From assembly GCA_026999335.1 (NCBI GenBank), contig JALTPW010000157.1:1-5537 (forward strand): a stretch of DNA of 5,537 bases. The letters run 5' to 3'. How positions within the stretch are numbered: position 1 is the stretch's first letter; each line of letters starts with the position of its first letter. Positions 5,427-5,537 of the stretch are shown here, in pieces. A program made the translations under genes and the position numbers. The notes under the pieces were generated by a model that saw only the letters and a list, made by a program, of their open reading frames with translations, had not been told where the DNA came from and made no database searches. The DNA comes from Chromatiales bacterium. GTDB taxonomy: Bacteria > Pseudomonadota > Gammaproteobacteria > SZUA-152.

Positions 5427-5537
5427 CGGGGTATCGCACAGGCTATTGATTCCATTGTGACATCAATATGTTGCACTCTGCATCCGCACTGAAGCCACGG
5501 ATTCAGGTTGAAAATAACGAGGATTGAGGGCAATTGG
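5427..5537 (+). other. Right-edge flank, no gene recognised
   Basis: No ORF of useful length starts here. TATTGAT (5444-5450) and ATCAATA (5462-5468) form a 7-bp inverted repeat with an 11-base spacer and no following T-run. CCCGT/ACGGG (5412-5416 with 5426-5430) straddles the stop codon of the HipA-family gene. Neither is a convincing terminator. Confidence 0.5.

Noticed and set aside
5468..5527. Possible start of a further gene at the right edge
   Set aside because: The ATG at 5468 reaches a stop after 19 codons and has no supporting ribosome site.

Overview
The window looks like a piece of a gammaproteobacterial chromosome. The three left-hand genes are moderately GC-rich and have clear Shine-Dalgarno sites except selO. 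Their products resemble proteins of sulfur-oxidising or related gammaproteobacteria, but that placement is an impression from protein style and codon use, not a search result. The right-hand gene and its leader are visibly more AT-rich.

Layout. (1) Bases 1-1621, minus strand: an A-type iron-sulfur carrier gene (1253-1621) followed 54 bases later by selO, the protein adenylyltransferase (1-1198, GTG start). The C-terminus of selO runs off the left edge. They probably form one transcript from an extended -10 promoter just upstream of the carrier gene. (2) Bases 1787-3619, plus strand and divergent from that pair: a 610-residue DUF255/YyaL-type protein, with a thioredoxin-like domain carrying CHWC followed by an alpha/alpha-barrel region. 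It has an N-terminal signal peptide, so it probably works outside the cytoplasm. (3) Bases 3620-4112: a 493-base gene-free stretch. Its left part holds a 12-bp perfect hairpin and a composite inverted-repeat element of the dispersed type whose chance translation reads DSRLRGNDG or HSRAGGNP. Its right part is AT-rich and has the look of a regulated promoter: three TAGTC repeats at a 12-base period, a 13-bp-arm inverted repeat overlapping a sigma70-like promoter, and a smaller perfect dyad. (4) Bases 4113-5426, plus strand: a standalone HipA-family kinase with its own N-terminal winged helix-turn-helix (YjjJ/HipH type), with no separate HipB-like gene in view. (5) Bases 5427-5537: no recognisable gene.

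How the parts may work together. The left three genes share a redox or iron-sulfur theme: iron-sulfur delivery, AMPylation linked to redox homeostasis, and a thioredoxin-like exported protein. The functional link is inferred from position only. The HipA-like gene is an independent unit. The most attractive lead is that its fused DNA-binding domain may autoregulate it through the inverted repeat over its promoter. I found no clearly new system. The best second looks are that operator layout, the non-canonical CxxC tail of the iron-sulfur carrier, and the repeat element at 3698-3893.
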